A DNA stretch of 64,000 nt from positions 62,001 to 126,000 of the forward strand of contig NZ_JAESVF010000006.1 of assembly GCF_038433465.1 (NCBI RefSeq), written 5' to 3'. This stretch comes from Galbibacter sp038433465. GTDB lineage: Bacteria; Bacteroidota; Bacteroidia; Flavobacteriales; Flavobacteriaceae. The translations under genes were made by a program, and so were the position numbers. This document shows positions 27,454-35,309 of the stretch, piece by piece (position 1 is the first letter of the stretch; every line of letters begins with the position of its first letter). The notes beneath the pieces are model-generated. The model worked only from the letters and a program-made list of their open reading frames with translations. It made no database searches and was not told the origin of the DNA.

Positions 27454-27485
27454 CAATCTTAGATGTTATAAATTGCCCTATGTTC

Positions 27486-27520
27486 TTGAAAACTACAAAC
27501 AAGAAAAAGCAGTAACTTTG
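27486..27520 (+). promoter_or_regulatory. promoter of pseudouridine synthase gene
   Basis: TTG (27486-27488), 24-bp spacer, TAACTTTG (27513-27520). The ATG at 27527 is only 6 bp away, so the transcript should be leaderless or nearly so. Confidence 0.5.
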
Positions 27521-27526
27521 TGCAGA

Positions 27527-28108
27527 ATGACAACAACTACAAAAAACCATATACATTACAAGCTTTATAAACCCTACGGAATTATAAGTCAGACGCATAG
27601 TAACGATAAACGTCAAGCTCGTAAAAAGCGCTTTTTAAAAGAACTTTTTGATTTTCCTGAAGGAATAATGCCAATTGGAAGATTGGATGAAAAGTCGGAA
27701 GGACTTTTACTGATGACTACCGATGGAAAATTAAGCGACACCATTAACAGAAGCGGGATCGAAAAAGAATATTACGCACAAGTTGATGGAGCCATTACCG
27801 ATGAAGCGATTGCTCAACTGCAAAATGGACTCAAAATTGGATTACACGGCGAAAAATATAATACACAACCATGCGTCGCTAAAAAAATAGAAGTACCTAA
27901 TTTACCCGATAGAAACAAAAAAATTAGGGATAGTAGACATGGTCCAACAAGTTGGATAAGCATCATACTAACCGAAGGAAAGTTTCGGCAAGTTCGAAAA
28001 ATGACATCGGCTGTTGGCTTTCCTACACTCCGATTGGTACGAGTTAGAATTGGCGATATTCACATCGAAAATCTTCAACCTGGCGATGTAGAAAAAATAG
28101 CCCTATAA
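27527..28108 (+). CDS. rluE: 23S rRNA pseudouridine synthase, RluE/RsuA family
   Basis: 193 residues from ATG 27527. The catalytic Asp is in GRLDEKSEGLLLMTTDG; the start YKLYKPYGIISQ and the C-terminal GKFRQVRKMTSAVGFPTLRLVRVRIG block are those of RluE (23S position 2457 in E. coli). No S4 domain is present, as in RluE. The longer frame upstream has no plausible N-terminus and runs across the promoter. It overlaps the convergent bestrophin gene by 6 bp. Confidence 0.87.
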   Translation: MTTTTKNHIHYKLYKPYGIISQTHSNDKRQARKKRFLKELFDFPEGIMPIGRLDEKSEGLLLMTTDGKLSDTINRSGIEKEYYAQVDGAITDEAIAQLQNGLKIGLHGEKYNTQPCVAKKIEVPNLPDRNKKIRDSRHGPTSWISIILTEGKFRQVRKMTSAVGFPTLRLVRVRIGDIHIENLQPGDVEKIAL

Positions 28109-29110
28109 TAAAATTTGATTTACCGCTTCAATTGGTTCTGGAATATTGACTTCGTCAAGCATTTCTCTTAAATCAATCTCGATAGTTCTGCTAAGTCCTG
28201 CCATCGGAATATCATTTGCTCCACCTTCAAAAGGGTTTGCAGTGTGTTGCCCAACTTGTTCTAACGAAATAAAAACCCAACCAACAACTACGCTAAAAGG
28301 AATTGTGAACCAAACGCCATAAGTTCCCATTGCTGAAAAAGGAGCTAAAAGTCCAAAGGGTAATAAGAACACAAAGATGTTGATGAAAAATAAACTCACG
28401 CTTGAAAACTGACTCGGATATGGGAAGTTTTTAATGCGTTCTGCCTTTCCTTGATGCGTAAAAAAGTCTTTTAAACAACTTTCTAAAGCTACGTATGGAT
28501 AGGCTTCAACCAAATTCTTGGAACGCAACTTTTTTAAATCTCTAGATTGTAAGCTTAGCAGTTGTGTAGCCCTGTTCTTTTTTGAAAGTACATACTTCAA
28601 TTCTTCAGCACTAAGTAATGGCTTTAATTCTTCTTCCAAACTCTGCTCCCATTCTGGTACCGTATAATTTCTTTTATACTCTCTAGCATTATGGGCTTCC
28701 ATATTTTCCCATGGTTTTGGAGTTCTCAACTGATGTCTCAAAGCTGTTAACCATGCGATATGACGATGTACTAATCTAGAGTGGTCGGCTGTAATATTGG
28801 TATTTGCATTTTCTTCCGAAGCAATAAAATCTTTCACCATCATTCCCCAGCTACGGCTATCGTTTACAATAGCGCCCCAAATTTTTCTAGCTTCCCAAAG
28901 TCTGTTATAGGTTTGCGTATTTTTAAACCCAACAATAAAAGCTGCAGCCGTACCAATTAAAGCAATTGGCACCCACGGTAAAGCAATCCATTTGATATTA
29001 AATACTGAAAAAATTACGGTTGGAATTGCCGCAACAGCGATTAAATAGTAAATATACCTGCGTGTCCAAAGTAAAAACTCTTTTATTTTATAGTGCCTTC
29101 CCGTATGCAT
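28103..29110 (-). CDS. bestrophin-like (UPF0187) membrane channel protein
   Basis: A 335-residue membrane protein of the bestrophin/UPF0187 family (YneE-like). It has N-terminal TM helices, the conserved FKNTQTYNRLWEARKIWG segment, and a second TM pair around 235-285 with FGLLAPFSAMGTYG and the ANPFEGGANDIPM end motif typical of the family. Bacterial members form anion or cation channels; the physiological ion is unknown. Confidence 0.88.
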   Translation of the reverse strand: MHTGRHYKIKEFLLWTRRYIYYLIAVAAIPTVIFSVFNIKWIALPWVPIALIGTAAAFIVGFKNTQTYNRLWEARKIWGAIVNDSRSWGMMVKDFIASEENANTNITADHSRLVHRHIAWLTALRHQLRTPKPWENMEAHNAREYKRNYTVPEWEQSLEEELKPLLSAEELKYVLSKKNRATQLLSLQSRDLKKLRSKNLVEAYPYVALESCLKDFFTHQGKAERIKNFPYPSQFSSVSLFFINIFVFLLPFGLLAPFSAMGTYGVWFTIPFSVVVGWVFISLEQVGQHTANPFEGGANDIPMAGLSRTIEIDLREMLDEVNIPEPIEAVNQILL

Positions 29111-29211
29111 CTTTTTAATTTTAAAGATTACTGAATGAGTAAACTTACTAAATTGTAAAGAAAATACGATTTATTTAGCAAATAAAATTTATACTTCAGA
29201 TGAAATTTCGA

Positions 29212-30480
29212 TTATTCTTCTTTCTCACTATCTTCAATATCTTTACGCAAATCGAGCTTCCTAAATGCAGGAGAAACAACACCCGTTGCAACCACGGTAA
29301 TAAGTGTCATTGTTCCACCGAAAACAACAGCAGTAACTGTACCCATTAATCGAGCAGTAAGTCCGCTTTCAAAGGCACCTAATTCATTTGAAGACCCCAC
29401 AAACATTGAATTTACTGATGCTACACGTCCGCGCATATGGTCTGGTGTGCGCAGTTGTAAAATTGTTTGTCTGATAATCATTGAAATTCCATCGAATACT
29501 CCACTGAAAAACAACGCCAATACCGAAACCCAAAACCACGTTGAGAGTCCGAAAACAATAATACAAACTCCAAATCCGAAGATGGCACTTAAAAGTTTTA
29601 GACCCGCATTTTTATTGAGCGGAAAATGTGCCGAAGTAAACATGGTAATAAGCGCACCCACAGCTGGAGCAGCTCTTAGCACCCCAAAACCTTCCGATCC
29701 TACATGTAAAATATCTTGAGCAAAAACAGGAAGTAACGCTACAGCTCCACCAAATAAAACGGCAATCATATCTAATGTAATCGCTCCTAAAATGGCTTTG
29801 GTACTGAATACAAATTTTACACCTTCTTTTAAGCTTTTAAAGACATTCTCACCAATTTTAGGATTTAATATTGGTTTCTTCGGAATTTGGAACAAACTTA
29901 TTAAAGCCATTAACGAGAACCCAAAAATTAAACACATCGACCAGTGTACGCCAATCCAATTAATACTGAAACCCGCTAGTGCAGGCCCTAGTACTGCTCC
30001 CATTTGCCAAACCGAACTACTCCAAGTAGCGGCATTTGGATATACTTTTTTAGGGACAATTAATGAGAAAAGTGAAAAAATTGTAGGCCCTAAAAAGGCT
30101 CTAACAAAACCACCTAAAAACACTAAAAAGTAAATGCTATACAAAATTACGTTGGTAGACCACTCACCCACTACTTTTGGCCAAGTGAGTAAAAACAATC
30201 CAAAACTAATTACTGAAAAGCCTAAAATACATTTTACTAATAGATTTCGTTTTTCTTTTTGATCGACAACATGACCTGCAAAAAGTGCTAAAGACACAGA
30301 AGGAATTACTTCCATTAAACCAATAATTCCTAAAGATAAAGGATCTTTTGTGATACTATACACTTCCCATTCTATCACTACAAATTGCATAGACCATGCA
30401 AAAACCATGGCAAATCGGACAAGTAAAAATATATTGAATTCTTTATAACGCAATGCTGCGTACGGATCGTTTTTTTTCAA
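29212..30480 (-). CDS. MFS permease (MdfA/enterobactin-exporter-like group)
   Basis: 422 residues if started at TTG 30480 (LKKNDPYAALRYKEF); the open frame extends to another TTG at 30588 but the extra 36 residues look non-coding, and there is no ATG. Twelve TM helices, the MFS motif A AGHVVDQKEKRN after TM2, and a charged C-terminus are visible. It resembles the EntS/MFS_3 group of exporters (siderophore, drug). The start codon is uncertain. Confidence 0.82.
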   Translation of the reverse strand: MKKNDPYAALRYKEFNIFLLVRFAMVFAWSMQFVVIEWEVYSITKDPLSLGIIGLMEVIPSVSLALFAGHVVDQKEKRNLLVKCILGFSVISFGLFLLTWPKVVGEWSTNVILYSIYFLVFLGGFVRAFLGPTIFSLFSLIVPKKVYPNAATWSSSVWQMGAVLGPALAGFSINWIGVHWSMCLIFGFSLMALISLFQIPKKPILNPKIGENVFKSLKEGVKFVFSTKAILGAITLDMIAVLFGGAVALLPVFAQDILHVGSEGFGVLRAAPAVGALITMFTSAHFPLNKNAGLKLLSAIFGFGVCIIVFGLSTWFWVSVLALFFSGVFDGISMIIRQTILQLRTPDHMRGRVASVNSMFVGSSNELGAFESGLTARLMGTVTAVVFGGTMTLITVVATGVVSPAFRKLDLRKDIEDSEKEE

Positions 30481-30829
30481 AATTAAGCTAATTAGTAGTT
30501 GTTGTTTTTCTTTTTCAGTTTGCAAATAAGAATCAAAGGTAATGATATATTGAAATGGTTGTAATGCATTTTCATATAAAATTAACAACTAAAAAAACTA
30601 CGCCAAGCAATGTTATTTAAAGGACTTTTTAGACGTTTAAGTGAGATGTTTTAACGATGAAATACAAAATTTTAACATTTTAAAATAATCTAACTTGAAA
30701 ATTCATCCGTAGGTATTACAAAATCAATTTAAAAATTGTCGGCTTTTCACTTTCAAGAACGGTTGTTTTTTCAGCAGAAAAAAATCAGAAATAAAAGTTG
30801 ACACAACCAATAATTAAAAAATAATTCAG

Positions 30830-31663
30830 ATGAAAAAAACTGTCATTACCTTATGCTCGATAGCGATATTAACATCGTGTGTTTCAAAAAAGAAATACGT
30901 AGAATTAGAACATGAAAAAGGAGAACTTCAAAGTCAGTTACAAAAAACACAAGTTGAAAAAGAAGAATTAGAAGCAAAGTTTTCTGTAATTCAAAATAGA
31001 GTTGACGAATACAACACTAAAATTAATAGCTTAACTGCAGAAAGTGATAGCAAAATGGTAACCGTTGATAATGTTGCTGTAATTTCGGAAGAATCTAAAA
31101 GAGCTATGCGCGAAACGCTTAAAAATGTAGATGCTACTGAATTGAGCGAGGCTAAAACCTTAAAAGACTCTATGAATTTGGCTGTTTCGTACAATCTTCA
31201 AAAATCGATAAACACTAGTAGTTTAAATGAAGATGAAGATATTGCAATTGATATTGATGAAACAGTTGTGATGATTTCGATTTCAGATAAATTACTTTTT
31301 AACACTGCGAGTTACCGTGTAAGTAATAAAGCAAACGATATTCTTCAAAAACTTGCCGACGTAATTAATTCTGAGCCAAGTATCGAAGTTATGGTTGAAG
31401 GGCACACTGACTCCAGAAGTATTCACAACGAAAAGGTTCAAGATAACTGGGATTTGAGTGTACTTAGAGCGACATCGGTTGTGAGAAAATTACAAAACGA
31501 TTATCAAGTAAGTCCAGATAAATTAATTGCTTCTGGTAGAAGTAGTTTTCAACCTCTTGTTGATAATGAAACTAAAGAAAACAGAGCTAAAAATAGAAGA
31601 ACTCGAATTGTAATTCTACCAAACATCAATAAGTTTTTTGCATTGATGGCTTCTAATGAATAA
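30830..31663 (+). CDS. OmpA-family lipoprotein with coiled coil
   Basis: 277 residues: lipobox near Cys17 (LTSC), a coiled-coil stalk (about 22-70, heptads of Leu/Glu/Lys), a linker, then an OmpA_C peptidoglycan-binding domain (about 150-265) with VEGHTDSRSI, DLSVLRATSVV and NRRTRIVI. It probably tethers the outer membrane to the wall. It is monocistronic, with a terminator 33 bp downstream. Confidence 0.9.
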   Translation: MKKTVITLCSIAILTSCVSKKKYVELEHEKGELQSQLQKTQVEKEELEAKFSVIQNRVDEYNTKINSLTAESDSKMVTVDNVAVISEESKRAMRETLKNVDATELSEAKTLKDSMNLAVSYNLQKSINTSSLNEDEDIAIDIDETVVMISISDKLLFNTASYRVSNKANDILQKLADVINSEPSIEVMVEGHTDSRSIHNEKVQDNWDLSVLRATSVVRKLQNDYQVSPDKLIASGRSSFQPLVDNETKENRAKNRRTRIVILPNINKFFALMASNE

Positions 31664-31695
31664 ACCATCCTATTTATAACACACACTTTAAGCCG

Positions 31696-31731
31696 AAAAC
31701 GTCTTACTATTATGGTAAGGCGTTTTTTTTG
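31696..31731 (+). terminator. intrinsic terminator after OmpA-like lipoprotein
   Basis: Stem AAAACGTCTTAC (31696-31707) / GTAAGGCGTTTT (31715-31726), one wobble pair, followed by T-run. Confidence 0.85.
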
Positions 31732-31734
31732 TTT

Positions 31735-31775
31735 AAAAAAATGCCTGAAAAGTATCTTAATATCTTTTCAGGCAT
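31735..31775 (-). terminator. intrinsic terminator of ars operon
   Basis: Perfect 12-bp stem ATGCCTGAAAAG (31741-31752) / CTTTTCAGGCAT (31764-31775). The plus-strand A-run 31735-31740 becomes the U-tract of the minus-strand ars transcript. Confidence 0.88.
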
Positions 31776-31803
31776 TACAAAACAGAAATTTAGGGTAACT
31801 ATT

Positions 31804-32847
31804 TTAAGCTGAGGCTGGATAGTATTTTTTACGCAACCAAAATGCTACTCTTACTAATAAAATCAGTGCAGGAACTTCAACCAACGGACCAATAACTCCT
31901 GTAAATGCTTGTCCAGAATTGAGTCCGAATACAGCAATAGCAACGGCAATAGCAAGTTCGAAGTTATTTCCCGCAGCGGTAAACGCAATGGCTACATTTT
32001 CTTTGTACGGAGTTCCTTTGGCTTTACTAACAAAGAAGCCAATAAAAAACATTACCGTAAAATAAATAAGTAACGGAATTGCAATACGCACAACGTCTAG
32101 TGGGATTTGCACGATAAGTTCTCCTTTTAAAGAAAACATTACCAAAATGGTGAATAACAAAGCGATTAAAGTTAGAGGAGAAATAAACGGAATAAAAGTG
32201 TTGTTGTACCACTCCTCCCCTTTAATTTTCACTAAAATTAATCTGCTTAAAAAACCCAGCACAAATGGAATTCCAAGGTAAATAGCAACACTTTCCGCAA
32301 TGGTTTCAATAGAAATATCTACAATAGCGCCTTCAAAACCGAAAAGCGGTGGCAACTTGGTAATAAAAAGCCAAGCGTAAAAACTATAACCAAATACTTG
32401 AAAAATACTATTTAAAGCCACTAAACCAGCACCGTATTCGTTGCTTCCTTCGGCTAAATCATTCCAAACTAAAACCATTGCAATACATCTAGCAAGACCG
32501 ATAAGTATAAGCCCTACCATATATTCTGGGTAATCGTGAAGAAAAATAATTGCCAAAAAGAACATCAAAAAAGGGCCAACAATCCAATTAAGCACCAATG
32601 AAATCGAAAGTACTTTTACGTTTTTAAACACCTTTGGAAGCAATTTGTAGTTAACCTTTGCAAGTGGCGGATACATCATTAAGATAAGTCCGATTGCGAT
32701 TGGAATATTGGTAGTACCTTTATTAAATGAATTTACTATATTGGCGACATTTGGATATAAATAACCAATAAAAACGCCAAGCGCCATGGCTACAAAAATC
32801 CACAAGGTTAAATTTTTATCGAGAAAACTTAATTTTTTTGAACTCAT
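31804..32847 (-). CDS. acr3: ACR3-family arsenite efflux transporter
   Basis: A 347-residue inner-membrane carrier with ten TM helices, extruding As(III) with proton exchange. The conserved catalytic Cys is in TM4 (LIGLARCIAMVLVWNDLA), followed by the family motif ALNSIFQ, and a conserved Glu-Pro-rich TM9-10 region (GPLVEVPALI). It starts within the stop codon of arsC (TAATG overlap), so translation is coupled. Last gene of the ars operon. Confidence 0.95.
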   Translation of the reverse strand: MSSKKLSFLDKNLTLWIFVAMALGVFIGYLYPNVANIVNSFNKGTTNIPIAIGLILMMYPPLAKVNYKLLPKVFKNVKVLSISLVLNWIVGPFLMFFLAIIFLHDYPEYMVGLILIGLARCIAMVLVWNDLAEGSNEYGAGLVALNSIFQVFGYSFYAWLFITKLPPLFGFEGAIVDISIETIAESVAIYLGIPFVLGFLSRLILVKIKGEEWYNNTFIPFISPLTLIALLFTILVMFSLKGELIVQIPLDVVRIAIPLLIYFTVMFFIGFFVSKAKGTPYKENVAIAFTAAGNNFELAIAVAIAVFGLNSGQAFTGVIGPLVEVPALILLVRVAFWLRKKYYPASA

Positions 32848-33458
32848 TATGCGGTAGCTTTTAAAAATACGTAATACATTTCTGTAGCGATTTGAAGACT
32901 TCGCTCTTGATACTTTTCGGCTTGTTCTGGTGTCCCGTCAAAGAGTTTAGGATCTTCATAAGTAATTGGAATTCTCTTTTCTGCACCTACAATAAACGGA
33001 CAACCGCCATCAGCTTGAGAGCAAGTCATAATAGCTGCAAAGCCCGAAATAGGATTGAAAGCATCGTCATATCTTTTTGAAAAACCGATAATTGGATGTT
33101 CGTTTTCGCTGTATTTAATTGCATAAACTGGATTTGAAGCTTCAGCTAATTTTTCAATTGAAAATCCGGTATTTTTCAAAGTCTCTGCTACCATAGGAAA
33201 CATGGCTGTACTTTCTGTTCCTCCAGAATAACAAAACACATTTTTCAGCTTAAAATAATGAGCTATTGTTTGTGCCCAGATTTGTGACAGATGACTTCTT
33301 CTAGAATTATGCGTACAAATAAAGTTGATGTTAACTAACTCATTTGAAGCTTCTTTACTCTTTATAAATTCAACTAACGGTTGAAGTGTTTCTTTTCTTT
33401 CTTCTGAAATAACTGAAACATCTAAAGCTTCAATTGTTTCTTTAATTTGTTGGTTCAT
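32847..33458 (-). CDS. arsC: arsenate reductase, LMW-phosphatase fold, thioredoxin-coupled type
   Basis: 203 residues from ATG 33458; a longer frame exists but would overlap the preceding gene. The P-loop CX5R is Cys48-Arg54 (CTHNSRR), and a second pair Cys146/Cys153 is spaced seven residues apart, the same arrangement as Cys10/82/89 of S. aureus pI258 ArsC. This supports the intramolecular disulfide cascade that ends on thioredoxin. It reduces As(V) to As(III) for export by the next gene. The N-terminal ~40 residues are an extra helical extension. Confidence 0.9.
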   Translation of the reverse strand: MNQQIKETIEALDVSVISEERKETLQPLVEFIKSKEASNELVNINFICTHNSRRSHLSQIWAQTIAHYFKLKNVFCYSGGTESTAMFPMVAETLKNTGFSIEKLAEASNPVYAIKYSENEHPIIGFSKRYDDAFNPISGFAAIMTCSQADGGCPFIVGAEKRIPITYEDPKLFDGTPEQAEKYQERSLQIATEMYYVFLKATA

Positions 33459-33474
33459 TTTAAATTGATTTTTA

Positions 33475-33945
33475 TTAACAACAACCACTTCCTGGAGTGC
33501 AGGCGTTTTGAGAATTTGCACTAATATCAGCAAGCTTAACTTTCTTCTTTTCTGGAATTCCGCAAGCATCTTTTGCTAAACAATCGGTTTGTTTTGTGGT
33601 AAGTTTAAAAACATCATTTTCAATTTCTAAACCGTATTTACTGATGCTTTCCCCTTGATACTCCACCTCTATTTCATGGTCTTGTAAGCCTAAGGTTTTT
33701 TCGGATAATTCTATGATGTGAATTAACTTTTCTGGATGCAATCGATGGTCGTAATCATTGGCTTCCCATAATTGAAAATTAATTACGTTCTCCGCTCTTA
33801 CAGTTCCTCCGCAGTCGATAAACTTTTTGGAAATAGCGCCTACTTCGGTTACGTGAAAATGACTTGGGACCAAATTTCCGTTAGGCAATTGAAATGCGAT
33901 GGTGTCCAAACCTTCTAAATGCTTTTTAAATGTTGACAATTTCAT
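33475..33945 (-). CDS. DUF6428 family protein, ars-operon partner
   Basis: A 156-residue soluble protein of unknown function. I recognise the DUF6428 start (LSTFKKHLEGLDTIAFQLPNG) and the HFHVTEVG motif; homologues typically sit in Bacteroidetes ars operons. Cys residues cluster at the C-terminus (DCLAKDACG, then NACTPGSGCC at the very end), which suggests As(III) or metal binding (inference). It is preceded by its own ArsR-like box (33963-33978) and followed 16 bp later by arsC. Confidence 0.72.
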   Translation of the reverse strand: MKLSTFKKHLEGLDTIAFQLPNGNLVPSHFHVTEVGAISKKFIDCGGTVRAENVINFQLWEANDYDHRLHPEKLIHIIELSEKTLGLQDHEIEVEYQGESISKYGLEIENDVFKLTTKQTDCLAKDACGIPEKKKVKLADISANSQNACTPGSGCC

Positions 33946-33962
33946 GTTTTATAAATTTGTTT

Positions 33963-33978
33963 ATTGCAATATTACAAT
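33963..33978 (-). promoter_or_regulatory. ArsR-like operator, copy 1 (before DUF6428 gene)
   Basis: ATTGCAATATTACAAT, a 16-bp palindrome with one mismatched pair, 17 bp before the DUF6428 start. It is identical over 19 bp to the box before arsR (34349-34364). On the minus strand it contains TAATATTG, a near-match to the -7 consensus, so a bound repressor would block the promoter. Confidence 0.6.
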
Positions 33979-33997
33979 GATTGAATCTAAATTTTTT

Positions 33998-34336
33998 TTA
34001 ACAGCAAGAATCTGATGCTATTTCAATACTTGGCTGATTAATAAACTCCCCAAGAGTTTTAGTCATTTTATTCCATGCATCTGGATTGATGCAATAACAA
34101 ACACTTGTGCCCTCGATAGTTCCTTGAATAAGGCCGATGTTTTTTAATTCTTTTAAATGCTGAGAAATTGTTGGTTGCGCCAACCCTATTTCATCAACTA
34201 AATCTCCACAAACACAAGCCTTAGCTTTGATTAAGTGTTGAAGAATTGCAACACGTGCAGGATGACCAATAACTTTGGCCAACGTAGCAATTTCGTTTTG
34301 AGTTGCTGAAAATATTTCTGCTTTTGTAACTCCCAT
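33998..34336 (-). CDS. arsR: ArsR-family arsenic-responsive repressor
   Basis: A 112-residue winged-helix repressor. The recognition region is CVCGDLVDEIGLAQPTISQH (41-60): the Cys41-x-Cys43 pair matches the CVC As(III) site of E. coli ArsR helix 3. Further Cys occur at 80, 82 and at the end (SDSCC). As(III) binding should release it from the two boxes at 33963 and 34349. First gene of the minus-strand ars operon. Confidence 0.93.
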   Translation of the reverse strand: MGVTKAEIFSATQNEIATLAKVIGHPARVAILQHLIKAKACVCGDLVDEIGLAQPTISQHLKELKNIGLIQGTIEGTSVCYCINPDAWNKMTKTLGEFINQPSIEIASDSCC

Positions 34337-34348
34337 ATTGATTTATTT

Positions 34349-34364
34349 ATTGCAATATTACAAT
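34349..34364 (-). promoter_or_regulatory. ArsR-like operator, copy 2 (arsR autoregulation)
   Basis: Same ATTGCAATATTACAAT box as at 33963-33978, 12 bp before the arsR ATG, with identical TTT flank on one side and a related GATTGAA on the other. Confidence 0.62.
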
Positions 34365-34437
34365 TAATGATTGAAAGAATAAAATTATCCGTAATAATTA
34401 ATTCTTAAATATTGTTTGAATTGTTTGTTTAGGATGA

Positions 34438-35112
34438 TTATTCTTCCTTAATAATTAAAATTGAAGCCTTTACACCTGTGGCTAAATTCCAAATGTTTGA
34501 TGCTATTTCATTTCCTTTATCATCAAAAACAGCAAATTGAGCTGTGTTTGGTCCAGAGCTACCTTGGTTAAGTGCCTTGAATTCAATTTTATTAAAACCT
34601 TTTTCTAAATCAATATAAAAACCTTTAAAAGTAGACTCTAAATAAACGTTTGGAGAAACTACTTTTCCGTTAACCATTACGCTAACTCGGTCTCCATCGA
34701 CATATTGATGGTCACGACAAAGTATTTTAATCGACTTTGCATTACTTTTAAAATCGCCAAAATACTGCGTAGTTGTAGATCCCATTTTTTCATTATCGCC
34801 GTTACCGTTAAAGTTTTTATTTAACTTCTTCTGAAAACGATCTCCAGGATCTAGAAAAGCTTCTTGTGGCGCTGCCATATTTACCTCCTTGTTGGCTAAA
34901 TCGGTTGCCGAAGGCGTTTTAGGCGCTTCAGGAATTATTTTAATATCGGGTTCTGCTTTTATATTTAAATCGGTTTTTTCTTCCTTTTCCTCATTCGGAA
35001 ATTGCGTTGCATTTAAACCTTCTAACTTTATAGGTGTATTGGTTGTTTCTACTTGTGCATGCGCCGAAACGCCACAAATAATAACTAATATAAATGTTAC
35101 AAAAAACCTCAT
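34438..35112 (-). CDS. secreted protein of unknown function
   Basis: 224 residues from ATG 35112 (MRFFVTF...); an ATG at 35130 is possible but would sit at the predicted transcription start. It has a cleavable signal ending AHAQ, a Pro/Glu/Lys-rich low-complexity segment (about 20-70) and a C-terminal beta-rich domain (about 110-224) with DHQYVDGDRVSVMVNG and KGFNKIEFKALNQGSSGPNT, resembling a small carbohydrate-binding-like beta sandwich. I do not recognise a named family. Monocistronic. Confidence 0.75.
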   Translation of the reverse strand: MRFFVTFILVIICGVSAHAQVETTNTPIKLEGLNATQFPNEEKEEKTDLNIKAEPDIKIIPEAPKTPSATDLANKEVNMAAPQEAFLDPGDRFQKKLNKNFNGNGDNEKMGSTTTQYFGDFKSNAKSIKILCRDHQYVDGDRVSVMVNGKVVSPNVYLESTFKGFYIDLEKGFNKIEFKALNQGSSGPNTAQFAVFDDKGNEIASNIWNLATGVKASILIIKEE

Positions 35113-35138
35113 GCTATTCGTTAAATTCATAATCGGGC

Positions 35139-35168
35139 TAAATATAGATAATTATGCTGGTTTGACAA
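35139..35168 (-). promoter_or_regulatory. promoter of secreted-protein gene
   Basis: Minus-strand TTG (35166-35168), 19-bp spacer, TATATTTA (35139-35146), one mismatch to TAnnTTTG. The predicted start point favours ATG 35112 over 35130. Confidence 0.5.
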
Positions 35169-35249
35169 TTAAATTAGTCAATCCGATGTAATCGTAAAAG
35201 TAATATCCATTTTTATGCCAAAGATTTAAAGTTTGTTAATTTACAGCAA

Positions 35250-35286
35250 TAAAAAAGCCATCTTTTAACAAATTTAAGATGGCTTT
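35250..35286 (-). terminator. intrinsic terminator after surface-protein gene
   Basis: Perfect 11-bp stem AAAGCCATCTT (35254-35264) / AAGATGGCTTT (35276-35286), with A-run on its low-coordinate side serving minus-strand transcripts. Confidence 0.85.
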
Positions 35287-35309
35287 GGGTTATTTTTTTG
35301 CTTTTGAGC

